64,000 bases of DNA, taken from NCBI GenBank assembly GCA_902800905.1, contig CADCGC010000001.1, forward strand, positions 124,001 to 188,000, read 5' to 3'. The position numbers were made by a program, and so were the translations under genes. Numbering within the stretch: the first letter of the stretch is position 1; every line of letters begins with the position of its first letter. This document shows, piece by piece, positions 32,315 through 41,598 of this stretch. The notes below the pieces were generated by a model. The model saw only the letters and a program-made list of their open reading frames with translations. It had not been told where the DNA came from and made no database searches. Source of the stretch: an uncultured Erysipelotrichaceae bacterium (GTDB taxonomy: Bacteria > Bacillota_I > Bacilli_A > RFN20 > CAG-826).

Positions 32315-34291
32315 TTATTCAATGCCAAGTTTTTTAAAAAATACTCTATTTCTCAACTCAGAATCACTTATCATTTTATCAAAAGATATCAATTCAATAT
32401 AGGCGTTATAGTTTTTTGAGAATAAAAACGCCCCCTTTTCATTATCAAAATAGGTAAAACCTAGCATTTTGATAACATTCTTAAGAGTTGGGGTTATGTC
32501 ACAAACAGCATAAAGAAAATATTGAGTGTTATTGCCGACTCTTATTGGCCTTCCTTTTTTATCTAAAGCATCTCCTTTTTGGATTTTTTCAAGATACTTA
32601 ATCAATTGTGTGTATGGATTATCTTCTATTGTGTAATCATCTCGTTGGGGACGTTTAATTTCAAATATCGAAATTGTGTTATAAAAAGTTGATTCATCAT
32701 CATCGCAAATAACAACCGGACTATCACAAACAAGAATATCCGGCCTATTATTATCCGGATCGTTGCCTAATGCTATATCAGAAGCAACATAAATCGAATA
32801 TGATAGCTTTTCGTCAATTAACCATAGGTTATGGCTCTCATAATTGCACGATTCGTTTGTGGATTTCATCGGAAATACCAAATTATGGATAACTTTTTCA
32901 AGCTCATATTTTCCATTTTCTCTTTTTCTAAGCGCTCTCTTAAAGATATCAAGAATAATTTTTCTTTTAGCAATATAATTTGTTAGAGCCGATTTATTCA
33001 TTTCCGAAACTTTGTTGATTGTTTCAACAAGCTCTTGCTCAAAAGAATCATCTAAACCATCAGCATCGATTTTTTCAAGCACAGTATCACAATCTTTTTT
33101 TACTTCTTTTTCTAAATCTCTTTTAATTCTAAACAAAGAATCGTCAAGCTCTTCATCGCTAAGTCCAGGTTTCAATTTACTAATTTCTTCTTTTCTTCTA
33201 TCGAGCAAATATCTATATTCAGGAGCCTGTTTAGTTGTATATTCTGCAACTCTTTGCATTTTTTCTACACTTGCTTTCTCTAAATATTTAGATAAAAACA
33301 CCTTAGTCTTAGATACAGCTTCTCTTGTTATTCTGTTTATGGAAATCTCATATTCACTATCTTCATCAATTGAAAAAGATTGCCTATTATAATCGACATT
33401 TAGGTCTAAATAATCACCTGTCAAAATTCCAAGATACCAAAAACCTTCTTTAGCAAAAATTGTTTCATCTAAGTCAGTTATATTTTCATCAATTTTTTTG
33501 CTCTTAGCCAATCTATCGTTTGCACAATAATAAAGTTTATTTTGTCCGAACTCTTGGTTTTTAATTTTCATGTGGGTGATGTTGAAAAAATAATTATCTA
33601 TAACAAAAGAGTCCTTTTTAGAATCACCATAATAATCATTTCTAAACATTTCATTTATACAAATGCTATTTTCGCTGTCAATTAGATAAATCTTTGGACA
33701 ACTATCAGACAGCAAACACACTATAAAGTGCTCAATTGTTTTTGTGGCTATTGTAAAGATATTTGTTGGAACGTAATTTTTAAACTTCTCATTTATACCA
33801 ATCATTTTAATGGTAGTAATTAATTCTTGCTCCTCAATATCAGTTACAGAATCTTCTATGTTATCTGAATTTTTGCCAAAAACAAAAGATCTCCTTAAAT
33901 ATTTGTCATTATCTTTATAAACGCTGTCAATTTCGACCAAATTAAAAACTTTAAGCCAAGAAAACCTACCGTTACCTTTCCCACCATATTTTTCTTTTAG
34001 ACGAGAATCGGACGTCATAAATGAATTCATATTTTCGTCAGTAAAACCTATCCCGTTATCCTTGATGATAAACTGGTCGATTGAACTATTATTATAATCT
34101 TCAAATAAATTATTTTCTCTCAACAATTCAATCTCAATCCTTCCATCAAACATAGATCCAGTTTCTTTTCTTTGATTAATTGAAAAAATTGAATTCGCAA
34201 TCGCTTCAAATAAAGGCATAAGTGAATCGTTTTTCGTTAATCGATAATTATTTACTTTGCCTTTTATATTCATTGAATAATCTCTTCTCAT
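32315..34291 (-). CDS. GHKL (Hsp90/MORC-like) ATPase with nuclease-like C-terminal domain
   Basis: 658 residues from the ATG at 34291, with GAGG seven bases upstream. An ATG at 34312 precedes that site. The N-terminal GHKL motifs are LMPLFEAIANSIFSI (N-box), FIIKDNGIGFT (G1) and KYGGKGNGRFSWLKVF (G2-like). The middle is a charged helical region (about 350-450). The C-terminal 180 residues contain DNNRPDILV and ISIFEIKRPQRDDY, a D...ExK arrangement of the PD-(D/E)xK kind. It is not MutL, Hsp90 or a histidine kinase by architecture. Its place in the defence island suggests an ATPase-nuclease defence protein (inference). Confidence 0.7.
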   Translation of the reverse strand: MRRDYSMNIKGKVNNYRLTKNDSLMPLFEAIANSIFSINQRKETGSMFDGRIEIELLRENNLFEDYNNSSIDQFIIKDNGIGFTDENMNSFMTSDSRLKEKYGGKGNGRFSWLKVFNLVEIDSVYKDNDKYLRRSFVFGKNSDNIEDSVTDIEEQELITTIKMIGINEKFKNYVPTNIFTIATKTIEHFIVCLLSDSCPKIYLIDSENSICINEMFRNDYYGDSKKDSFVIDNYFFNITHMKIKNQEFGQNKLYYCANDRLAKSKKIDENITDLDETIFAKEGFWYLGILTGDYLDLNVDYNRQSFSIDEDSEYEISINRITREAVSKTKVFLSKYLEKASVEKMQRVAEYTTKQAPEYRYLLDRRKEEISKLKPGLSDEELDDSLFRIKRDLEKEVKKDCDTVLEKIDADGLDDSFEQELVETINKVSEMNKSALTNYIAKRKIILDIFKRALRKRENGKYELEKVIHNLVFPMKSTNESCNYESHNLWLIDEKLSYSIYVASDIALGNDPDNNRPDILVCDSPVVICDDDESTFYNTISIFEIKRPQRDDYTIEDNPYTQLIKYLEKIQKGDALDKKGRPIRVGNNTQYFLYAVCDITPTLKNVIKMLGFTYFDNEKGAFLFSKNYNAYIELISFDKMISDSELRNRVFFKKLGIE

Positions 34292-34505
34292 TTTTAAACC
34301 TCGCCCCACCATTAGATTAATATCTCATCGAAATGCATATACGTTGTCATAGTTTGATGTGTGATACTTTTTCTTTATTAAATTAAAACACGCAGTTAAC
34401 AAATAAGAGTTAACTATCTTTTGTGCATTGTATAGATCCATATTATCTATTATGGAATATCCACGATATTAATTTTATATCATAAAATATGTTTTAGTTG
34501 ATAAT

Positions 34506-34722
34506 AATATTTAAAAGTGCCAAAAGAGCTTCCGCCACTAGTTTTGGATTATCTTAAGCTAAACCAGTAAATAGTTCACCAACACCAATGTGATGGTTAT
34601 ATAAATTAGAGAAATATAAATCTAATAATTCATCAGCCTTGTCTTTAAGCTGTAAAGGTCCAAATGGATTAGAAAAATATATTTCCACCATTCCTTCTTC
34701 ACTTGTTGCTCCTAAAACGAGA
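34506..34722 (-). pseudogene. Broken copy of the PEPCK-like gene 3' end
   Basis: Aligns with the last 75 or so codons of the gene at 15955-17550: GATSEEGMVEIYFSNPFGPL, LQLKDKADELLDLYFSNLY and HHIGVGELFTGLA match with few changes. A gap of about four to five codons (loss of LPNGK) then brings a stop in frame, and the tail DNPKLVAEALLALLN continues. Nucleotide identity is high and the orientation is the same. No upstream part of the gene is present, so it is non-functional. Confidence 0.85.
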
Positions 34723-34923
34723 CATTATCTAACCAGCGTTGTTATTACCACTATAAGGACTAAATTCATCGCTTATTCTAGATAAATGACCACTGCATTC
34801 AATAAACCACTATCGTTAAATACCTACATTTTCGACCAATGAAAAACTATATTCACTAATTGATAATTACATTAAACAAATAAGTAAAGCAAAAATAAGA
34901 ATCACTCCACTTCTTTCTTTATA

Positions 34924-34972
34924 AAGCGGTTACCAGGGAACATAGTTCTGGGGTAAGCGTGGTCTAGCGACA
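34924..34972 (+). pseudogene. Second decayed copy of the 26.7-kb fragment
   Basis: AAGCGGTTACCAGGGAACAT followed by AGTTCTGGGGTAAGCG matches 26705-26740 with a few substitutions and reads KAVTREHSSGVS against EAVTSEHCSGIS, ending at TAG. No start or remaining domain is present. Between 34723 and 34923 another minus-strand trace, HLSRISDEFSPYSGNNNAG, is visible without a start. The 34.3-35.05 kb stretch is a small gene graveyard. Confidence 0.4.
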
Positions 34973-35051
34973 TTAACTATATTGCATAATGAAAAAGAGA
35001 CTAGTAATAACCCTATGCCTCCTTCTAGTGTTAAATTTGAGAAGAAATAGA

Positions 35052-36077
35052 TTATTTCTTGCAGTAAAAACTATAATACCATTCAGCAAAATGTCTAAGA
35101 CCGTCTCTTAAACTTGTTGATGGTTTATACCCAAAATCTTTTTCTAAATCAATTGTATCAGCATAGGTAATAGGAACATCGCCTTTTTGCATTGGTACGA
35201 GTTTTTTATGAGATTCAAAATCGTAATCTTTTGGAAGAACACCCGCTCTAATGAGTTCTTCCGATAATATTTGAACAAAGTCTAATAAATTCTCTGGATT
35301 GTTATTGCCGATGTTATAAATCTTATATGGAGGAATTGGCAATCCATCTTCTCCATCTTTCTTTTCAGGAACTTTATTCATTACTCTGATAATTCCATCC
35401 ACTATATCATCTACATAAGTAAAATCTCTTTTACAATTACCATAGTTAAATATTTCAATAGTTTCACCTTTAATTAATTTGTTAGTAAATGAGAAATACG
35501 CCATATCAGGTCTTCCCATTGGGCCATAAACCGTAAAGAAACGTAATCCTGTAGTTGGGATGTTATAAAGTTTACTATAAGCATGCGCTAAAAGTTCGTT
35601 ACTCTTCTTTGTTGCGGCATATAAGCTAACTGGATTATCCACTTTATCATCAGTGCTAAAAGGAACTTTAGTGTTTCCACCATAAACAGAAGATGATGAA
35701 GCATACACCAAATGTTTAACTGGATGATATCTACACGCTTCTAAAATATTATAGAATCCAATAATATTTGAATTGATATAGACATCTGGGTGGTCAATAG
35801 AATACCTGACACCAGCTTGGGCTGCTAAATTCACCACTACATCAAATTTGTTCTCATTAAATAATTTATCAATGAATGGTTTGTCTGAAATATCACCTTT
35901 GATAAATTTGAATTTTTTAAAATTAGAAAGCATTTTTAATCTTTCTTCTTTTAAAGAAACATCATAATAATCATTAATGTTGTCTAAACCAATAATTTGA
36001 TTGTTAGTTGTTTCTAATAGTTTTTTGCATAAGAATGCGCCTATAAAACCGGCAGCACCTGTAACTAAAATTTTCAT
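35052..36077 (-). CDS. UDP-glucuronate 4-epimerase-like NAD-dependent epimerase
   Basis: 341 residues of the extended SDR family. The Rossmann motif TGAAGFIGAFL is at 6-16, NINDYYDVSLKEERL is typical of UDP-glucuronate 4-epimerases, and SSSVYGGNTKVPF plus the catalytic YAATKKSNE follow. TVYGPMGRPDMAYFSFT is the usual uronate epimerase string. It turns UDP-glucuronate into UDP-galacturonate. It is the last gene of the capsule locus, 2 bp after the UDP-glucose dehydrogenase gene that makes its substrate. Confidence 0.88.
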   Translation of the reverse strand: MKILVTGAAGFIGAFLCKKLLETTNNQIIGLDNINDYYDVSLKEERLKMLSNFKKFKFIKGDISDKPFIDKLFNENKFDVVVNLAAQAGVRYSIDHPDVYINSNIIGFYNILEACRYHPVKHLVYASSSSVYGGNTKVPFSTDDKVDNPVSLYAATKKSNELLAHAYSKLYNIPTTGLRFFTVYGPMGRPDMAYFSFTNKLIKGETIEIFNYGNCKRDFTYVDDIVDGIIRVMNKVPEKKDGEDGLPIPPYKIYNIGNNNPENLLDFVQILSEELIRAGVLPKDYDFESHKKLVPMQKGDVPITYADTIDLEKDFGYKPSTSLRDGLRHFAEWYYSFYCKK

Positions 36078-36079
36078 TA

Positions 36080-37288
36080 TTAATCTCTTCTTAATAAATC
36101 CCTTGTATAAACTTTATTCTTGACATCATCTAATGATGCATCATATCTATTAGCGATAATCACATCAGACATCTTCTTAAATTCATTAAAGTCTCTAATT
36201 ACTTTACAATTAAAGAATTCTTCATCTTTAAGAGTTGGTTCATATATAACTATCTTTACAGCCTTTGCTTGTAATCTTTTCATAACACCTTGAATAGATG
36301 ATTGTCTGAAGTTATCACTACCGGATTTCATAGTAAGTCTAAATATACCAACAGTAACATCATCATGACCATCATTTCTATATCCTGCTAGTTTTAGGAC
36401 TTGATCACAAATAAACTGTTTTCTTGTTCTATTTGATTCCACTATCGCGGAAATAAGATTTTCTGGTACATCCTCAAAATTTGCTCTTAACTCTTTAGTA
36501 TCTTTTGGCAAACAATATCCACCATAACCAAAAGATGGATTGTTATAGAAATCGCCAATACGTGGATCGCCACATACACCTTTAATGATATCTAATGTAT
36601 CTAATCCTTTTGTTTGAGCAAAAGTATCTAATTCATTGAAATATGCAACTCTAAGAGCAAGGTAAGTATTAGCGAATAATTTAACAGCTTCTGCTTCAGT
36701 GCATCCTAAGATATGCACGTCGATATTTTCTTTAATCGCACCTTGTTGTAATAATTCAGCAAATTCTTTTGCTTTAGATAAGTAAGGTTCTTTTTTCTCT
36801 GGAACACCCACCACAATACGCGATGGATATAAATTGTCAAATAAGGCTTTTCCTTCTCTTAAGAATTCAGGAGAAAAAAGAATCTTGTCATATTTATGTT
36901 TTTCTCTTGCTTGTTTAGTAAAACCAACGCCCACTGTTGATTTAACAATAATCCAGGCATTAGGATTAACTCTCTTAACTTGTTCAATAACTGATTCAAC
37001 GCTAGAAGTATCAAACTTGTTAGTAACACTATCATAGTTGGTTGGAGTAGCAATAATAACTATATCTGAATCTTTATATGCAGAATCTCCATCTAATGTC
37101 GCTACTAAATCTAATTTTTTATTCACCAAATATTCTTCAATTTCTTTATCTACAATTGGAGATTTTTTATTGTTAATTAAATCAACCTTAGACGCTACTA
37201 CGTCTACGGCATATACTTTGTTATTTTGCGATAAAATTATCGCATTTGATAATCCAACATATCCTGTGCCTGCTACCGAAATAATCAT
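36080..37288 (-). CDS. ugd: UDP-glucose 6-dehydrogenase
   Basis: 402 residues. The N-terminal NAD site is [13 protein letters not shown], with the middle [14 protein letters not shown] and [14 protein letters not shown]. The catalytic Cys is in [16 protein letters not shown] near residue 250, and the C-terminal domain contains [18 protein letters not shown]. It oxidises UDP-glucose to UDP-glucuronate, the donor for glucuronosyl units and the substrate of the epimerase encoded next. The family also includes GDP-mannose and UDP-ManNAc dehydrogenases, but the pairing with a UDP-GlcA epimerase favours Ugd. Confidence 0.9.
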   Translation of the reverse strand: MIISVAGTGYVGLSNAIILSQNNKVYAVDVVASKVDLINNKKSPIVDKEIEEYLVNKKLDLVATLDGDSAYKDSDIVIIATPTNYDSVTNKFDTSSVESVIEQVKRVNPNAWIIVKSTVGVGFTKQAREKHKYDKILFSPEFLREGKALFDNLYPSRIVVGVPEKKEPYLSKAKEFAELLQQGAIKENIDVHILGCTEAEAVKLFANTYLALRVAYFNELDTFAQTKGLDTLDIIKGVCGDPRIGDFYNNPSFGYGGYCLPKDTKELRANFEDVPENLISAIVESNRTRKQFICDQVLKLAGYRNDGHDDVTVGIFRLTMKSGSDNFRQSSIQGVMKRLQAKAVKIVIYEPTLKDEEFFNCKVIRDFNEFKKMSDVIIANRYDASLDDVKNKVYTRDLLRRD

Positions 37289-37324
37289 AAATTAATACCT
37301 CCACAAAAAATAATCAAATCTACT

Positions 37325-40282
37325 TTAATCAAAATATATATTTGAGTCATATACCGAAACATTAGTGCCTTTAAATGTGTTGTTAATCCTTTGAATTAGT
37401 TCTTTTTTATCAACATTCTTTTTAAGAATAACTTGTAAAAAGCCTCCTCCACCAGCACCAACAACCATTCTTCCACAAATCAAATCATCAATAGAATCAA
37501 ATATCTGTTCAATTAAAATATTCGAGCTTCCTTTATCAATCATCTTTGATAAAGTCCAATGATTATCTAACAATTTGCCAAACAATGATATATCACCCAA
37601 TACTAATGCATCTTTCATTTGAATAGCAATATTTTGAATTCTTTCCAAAGCATAAAGAGTATCTTCGTTATTTGTCAAATAATTAGAAATGACGCTTCTT
37701 AAAAGATTTCTTGCCAACCTTCTTTGACCAGTAGATATCAAAACAAGTCTATTGTTAAATTCATCAATCGTTTTTTTAGAAAGGGTTATTTTTTCAACAA
37801 TAAGTTTTTGGACAAGTCCAGGTTTAGATGTAATTACTTTAATTCCTGGATAAAGACCACCAATTTGGTCTTGCCATCCTCCGCCAGTGGACATTATTTG
37901 TTCGACACACAAAACAATTGATGAAATTTTGTCATTGCTTGCTTCGATGCCAAAAAAATCAAAGACGGCCTTTACACAGCAAGCAGCGAGGATTGATGAT
38001 GTTCCTAGCCCACTTCCTTTTGGAACATTTGACACTTCCGATTTCAAAATAAAACCACCACCAACTCTCTTTAAAATTGCCGTAAGATTGCCACCTTTGA
38101 TGGGAATGACACCCGTGGCAACTAAAACGGCTTTCGGCAGAGCAAATTCATCATATGGATTGCCGGTTGATTGCAGTGATTTAGTATCAGAAAATTCACA
38201 GTAAGATTTCATATCATCACTTTTGAAGATAATTTTTCTTTCACTGATTTTTTGAATAGAAACGGAAACAGGCATCTCGTTTTTTAATAAAATAGAAGCA
38301 TTTAATACAGTCCCTCCATGTTCATTACAATAAGGAGGTGTGTCGGACCATCCACCACCAAAATTAATACGCAGTGGCATTTTGATTATGGTTTTCTCTT
38401 TGGAAATTCTTAATTCATCATTGTATGAGATGGTGCTTTTATAGGCATTAATAATGTTTTGATTGATAATTCTATAAGCTTGTCCAATATAATCAACATT
38501 ATCATCAAGTAATTCATTTAAAAAATGATAAATTTTAGCTTGATCAATAAATGAAATAGTTTCACTTTTTTCCTTCAACCACTCTTTTTGGTTTTTGGAT
38601 AAATGCTTCTTGGTTTGAATTTTTTTGATTTCTATTGCTGAGCTCTTATTTTTAACAAGAGAATATAGGTTTTCCATCTTGATTATGTCGATTAACTTGT
38701 TGTTCCACTGGAAAATTGACTCACTATTTGATTTATTAAAACTACTGTTAAGAGATTCTCTTTTTTTAGAAATCCAAACATCAATATGGCCCTGTGAAAT
38801 GAAAATATCGTAAAGATTAAGTGATTGATTTAATGCTTCATCAATAGTGTCACAAACAGGATAAATATTCGCATTCCACAAAGACAAATCGTCATTAAAA
38901 ACATTATCTGAATTAATATTTAATTCTTTCATTTTGTTAACAATGTCAATACCAAATAATTTATTCTCTTTTGGGTTGTCGTTAATTCCAAAAATTCTGA
39001 CTACAAACTTATTGTTGTCTAGTTTTAAACCATGCACAACAACATCGCTTGGAATCTTAACATTTTTAAGTTCTAAAAAAGATACAATGGAATTATTCCC
39101 AATGTTGACATTCTTATGAACATAAGATGATTCAATATAAACATTCTTGCCAGATATTGTTGAATCTTCAACAACACTCAAATAAGAAGAAGAATTGTTT
39201 AAAAGGTTAGAGGAACATATGTTTTTATTCCAACCAAAGTATGAGTAATTATCTAGTTCAATTGTGTGTAATTCAAGCACTTCTTTGCTTGTTCCAAAAT
39301 GAACAAATTTTGCTTGAGTAAACGATTCAAGTATTATTCGATATTTTCTTAACACATTCCAAACCTTTGTCCTTGCATTAAGTAACTCGCTATTAATTGT
39401 TCCTTCTGGTTTTTCTTTATAAAATTGTTCTAATGTTGATTTTTCAGCTAACGGATATAAGAAGTCGCCATAAAAAGATAGGCGAACTTTTTTATTTACT
39501 AATTCACTATATTTATTTTTATCATCGACCAAAGAATACAGGTCATTAAGAATGCATGAGGAAAAGAATACAGCGCCTGTATCTATATTAATTCTTCCAT
39601 TAGTATCGGAAGCATTTTGTTTTAAAAACTCATATGGTTGCTTATGCAAAAATGATGCAATCGGAGAATCTTCTTTACCAACAAAAACACCATGGCTTTC
39701 CCCTGTTTCTGGAGTTTCTTTAAAAGAAATTGCAGCAGCGTTTTGCTTTGGCTGGTAAAAATCAAGATTGTTAAATACCAGCAAAACATCTCCAGATAAA
39801 ATAAGTGATCCTGATTTGATTTTTGTTGGAATATAACTTACCGACATCAACAATTCATCAAATAAAGTTGATGGCTCTCCATCCATTAAAACGTGTGGCA
39901 CGGGAGCAAACAATTTTCCAATAGCACTATATTGAGGTATTCTTTTAGAATCACCACCACTATGGATAATTAGAATTCTTCTTTTATTAAAGTCACAGTT
40001 ATACTTTTCTTTAAGGTCCTTTATTACAGATAAGGTGGCGCCGCCAGAGCCCACTCTTTCATCTAAATAATCAGGGACGACAATAAATTGCGTTTGTGAT
40101 GGAAGGCGATTCCTCCTGCGTTCTATTTCTTTAAGGTATCTATTTGCCTGAGTTTTGTTTGATGCAGTTATACAAACAAAATCCCAACTTAAGGCGTTTT
40201 TATTTTTAATACATTGGTTATAATAGTCTACACAATCTAAATAATAAGTATTAAGAAATGATGAAAACTTTTCCATAAACAT
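37325..40282 (-). CDS. fkp: Bifunctional L-fucokinase / GDP-L-fucose pyrophosphorylase
   Basis: 985 residues. The N-terminal half is a fucose-1-phosphate guanylyltransferase: DERVGSGGATLSVIKDL, IIHSGGDSKRIPQYSAIGK, APVPHVLMDGEPSTLFDE. The C-terminal half is a GHMP kinase: PLRINFGGGWSDTPPYCNEH, the ATP loop VPKGSGLGTSSILAA near residue 760, and MVVGAGGGGFLQVIL. Together they phosphorylate free fucose and make GDP-fucose, the salvage route best known from Bacteroides Fkp. The ATG overlaps the ManC stop by 1 bp, with GGAG five bases upstream. Fkp is uncommon in low-GC Gram-positives, so acquisition by transfer is likely. Confidence 0.9.
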   Translation of the reverse strand: MFMEKFSSFLNTYYLDCVDYYNQCIKNKNALSWDFVCITASNKTQANRYLKEIERRRNRLPSQTQFIVVPDYLDERVGSGGATLSVIKDLKEKYNCDFNKRRILIIHSGGDSKRIPQYSAIGKLFAPVPHVLMDGEPSTLFDELLMSVSYIPTKIKSGSLILSGDVLLVFNNLDFYQPKQNAAAISFKETPETGESHGVFVGKEDSPIASFLHKQPYEFLKQNASDTNGRINIDTGAVFFSSCILNDLYSLVDDKNKYSELVNKKVRLSFYGDFLYPLAEKSTLEQFYKEKPEGTINSELLNARTKVWNVLRKYRIILESFTQAKFVHFGTSKEVLELHTIELDNYSYFGWNKNICSSNLLNNSSSYLSVVEDSTISGKNVYIESSYVHKNVNIGNNSIVSFLELKNVKIPSDVVVHGLKLDNNKFVVRIFGINDNPKENKLFGIDIVNKMKELNINSDNVFNDDLSLWNANIYPVCDTIDEALNQSLNLYDIFISQGHIDVWISKKRESLNSSFNKSNSESIFQWNNKLIDIIKMENLYSLVKNKSSAIEIKKIQTKKHLSKNQKEWLKEKSETISFIDQAKIYHFLNELLDDNVDYIGQAYRIINQNIINAYKSTISYNDELRISKEKTIIKMPLRINFGGGWSDTPPYCNEHGGTVLNASILLKNEMPVSVSIQKISERKIIFKSDDMKSYCEFSDTKSLQSTGNPYDEFALPKAVLVATGVIPIKGGNLTAILKRVGGGFILKSEVSNVPKGSGLGTSSILAACCVKAVFDFFGIEASNDKISSIVLCVEQIMSTGGGWQDQIGGLYPGIKVITSKPGLVQKLIVEKITLSKKTIDEFNNRLVLISTGQRRLARNLLRSVISNYLTNNEDTLYALERIQNIAIQMKDALVLGDISLFGKLLDNHWTLSKMIDKGSSNILIEQIFDSIDDLICGRMVVGAGGGGFLQVILKKNVDKKELIQRINNTFKGTNVSVYDSNIYFD

Positions 40283-41598
40283 TATTTCTCCAATTTATAT
40301 TTTATTTTATCATAAATAGAAATATCTTTTCCTAATTGTATTTCAATTAGTTTTAATTGAGTGTTTGCAATGATAGTATGCTTAACTCCTGCTTCTATTT
40401 CTATAACATCGCCAGGAAAAACCTTCCTTTCAATGGAATCCAAAACAGCAACCCCTTCTCCAGAAACAATTATCCATTTTTCATCTCTTTTTAAATGAGA
40501 GTGGTAATTCATAGAATGCCCTGGGTTAAGAACAACTTTTAACGTTAATGATTCATCTTCTATATTAACTATCTGATAACTGCCCCACGACCTTTCTGCA
40601 AACATTATTCTCTGATCAATACTATCTACATATGGTTTAATTTGAGACGAACATTCTTTACTGGTCACCAAAATACCTTCTGGCGAAGAAGCAACAATAA
40701 CATCTTTCAACCCTATGGCCAAAACAGGGATTGATAATTCATTAATAACACGGGTATCCTCACACGAATCACTAATTAATCCATTTCCTATAATTTCCTC
40801 ATTGATAACATCAACAAGAGAAGACCAAGTTCCTATATCCTTCCATTTACCAGTATATTTTAAAACAATTGGACTTTTCTCTTTTTCAACAAACGCATAA
40901 TCAAAACTAATTTTATTCACTTCATTAAAAATAGAAAAAAGGTGTTTATAATTGCTGAAGCCTATTTCTCTTTTGGCTTTATTTAAAAAATAGCCAATTT
41001 TAAAAGCAAAAACTCCGCCATTCCAAAGAGCACCTTTTCCGATTAATTTTGATGCATAATCAAGCGATGGTTTTTCTTTAAATTCAACAACTTCACTGAT
41101 TGTTTCTTTTGTTTTAGGAACAATGTAACCGTATTTTTCGCTAGGATACGCAGGCACTAACCCCATCAACGCGAGATTGCTTTTATTTTCGTTTATCAAT
41201 TTACATAGTTTTAAACAGTCGCAAAAATAATCATCATCAACAAATGAATCGATTGGACATACTATCACTGGTTCCTCTAAGCCAATCCCACAAGCATCAA
41301 CCAAAAAAGAACACGCTAATGCAATTGCTGGAAATGTGTCTCTTTTATAAGGCTCTATCGAAACTTTTACACCATCTCCAAGTTGATTGTTAATAATAGC
41401 TAATTGACTTTTCGATGTTGCTATAACAATATTAGCTTTTTCGTCAGCTTGTTTGATTTGGCGATAAACTCTTTGAACCATTGATTCATAGGTACCATCA
41501 TTTTTCCGCAAAAACTTTATGAACTGTTTTGATCTAATATCGTTAGATAAAGGCCATAGTCTCTTTCCGGATCCTCCAGACAAAAGTATGATGTTCAT
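40282..41598 (-). CDS. manC: Mannose-1-phosphate guanylyltransferase with C-terminal cupin
   Basis: 438 residues. The nucleotidyltransferase domain opens ILLSGGSGKRLWPLSNDIRS and has EPYKRDTFPAIALA. FKEKPSLDYASKL and GALWNGGVFAFK are the sugar-binding part. The C-terminal cupin (RSWGSYQIVNIEDESLTLKV, NYHSHLKRDEKWIIVSG) is the phosphomannose-isomerase type II-like domain, so it may have both activities. It makes GDP-mannose, the precursor for Gmd and Fcl encoded just upstream in the same operon. Confidence 0.88.
   Translation of the reverse strand: MNIILLSGGSGKRLWPLSNDIRSKQFIKFLRKNDGTYESMVQRVYRQIKQADEKANIVIATSKSQLAIINNQLGDGVKVSIEPYKRDTFPAIALACSFLVDACGIGLEEPVIVCPIDSFVDDDYFCDCLKLCKLINENKSNLALMGLVPAYPSEKYGYIVPKTKETISEVVEFKEKPSLDYASKLIGKGALWNGGVFAFKIGYFLNKAKREIGFSNYKHLFSIFNEVNKISFDYAFVEKEKSPIVLKYTGKWKDIGTWSSLVDVINEEIIGNGLISDSCEDTRVINELSIPVLAIGLKDVIVASSPEGILVTSKECSSQIKPYVDSIDQRIMFAERSWGSYQIVNIEDESLTLKVVLNPGHSMNYHSHLKRDEKWIIVSGEGVAVLDSIERKVFPGDVIEIEAGVKHTIIANTQLKLIEIQLGKDISIYDKIKYKLEK

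Noticed and set aside
33012-33392. 126-codon plus-strand open frame rich in Ser and Leu
   Set aside because: Antisense shadow of the charged middle region of the GHKL protein; low-complexity translation.
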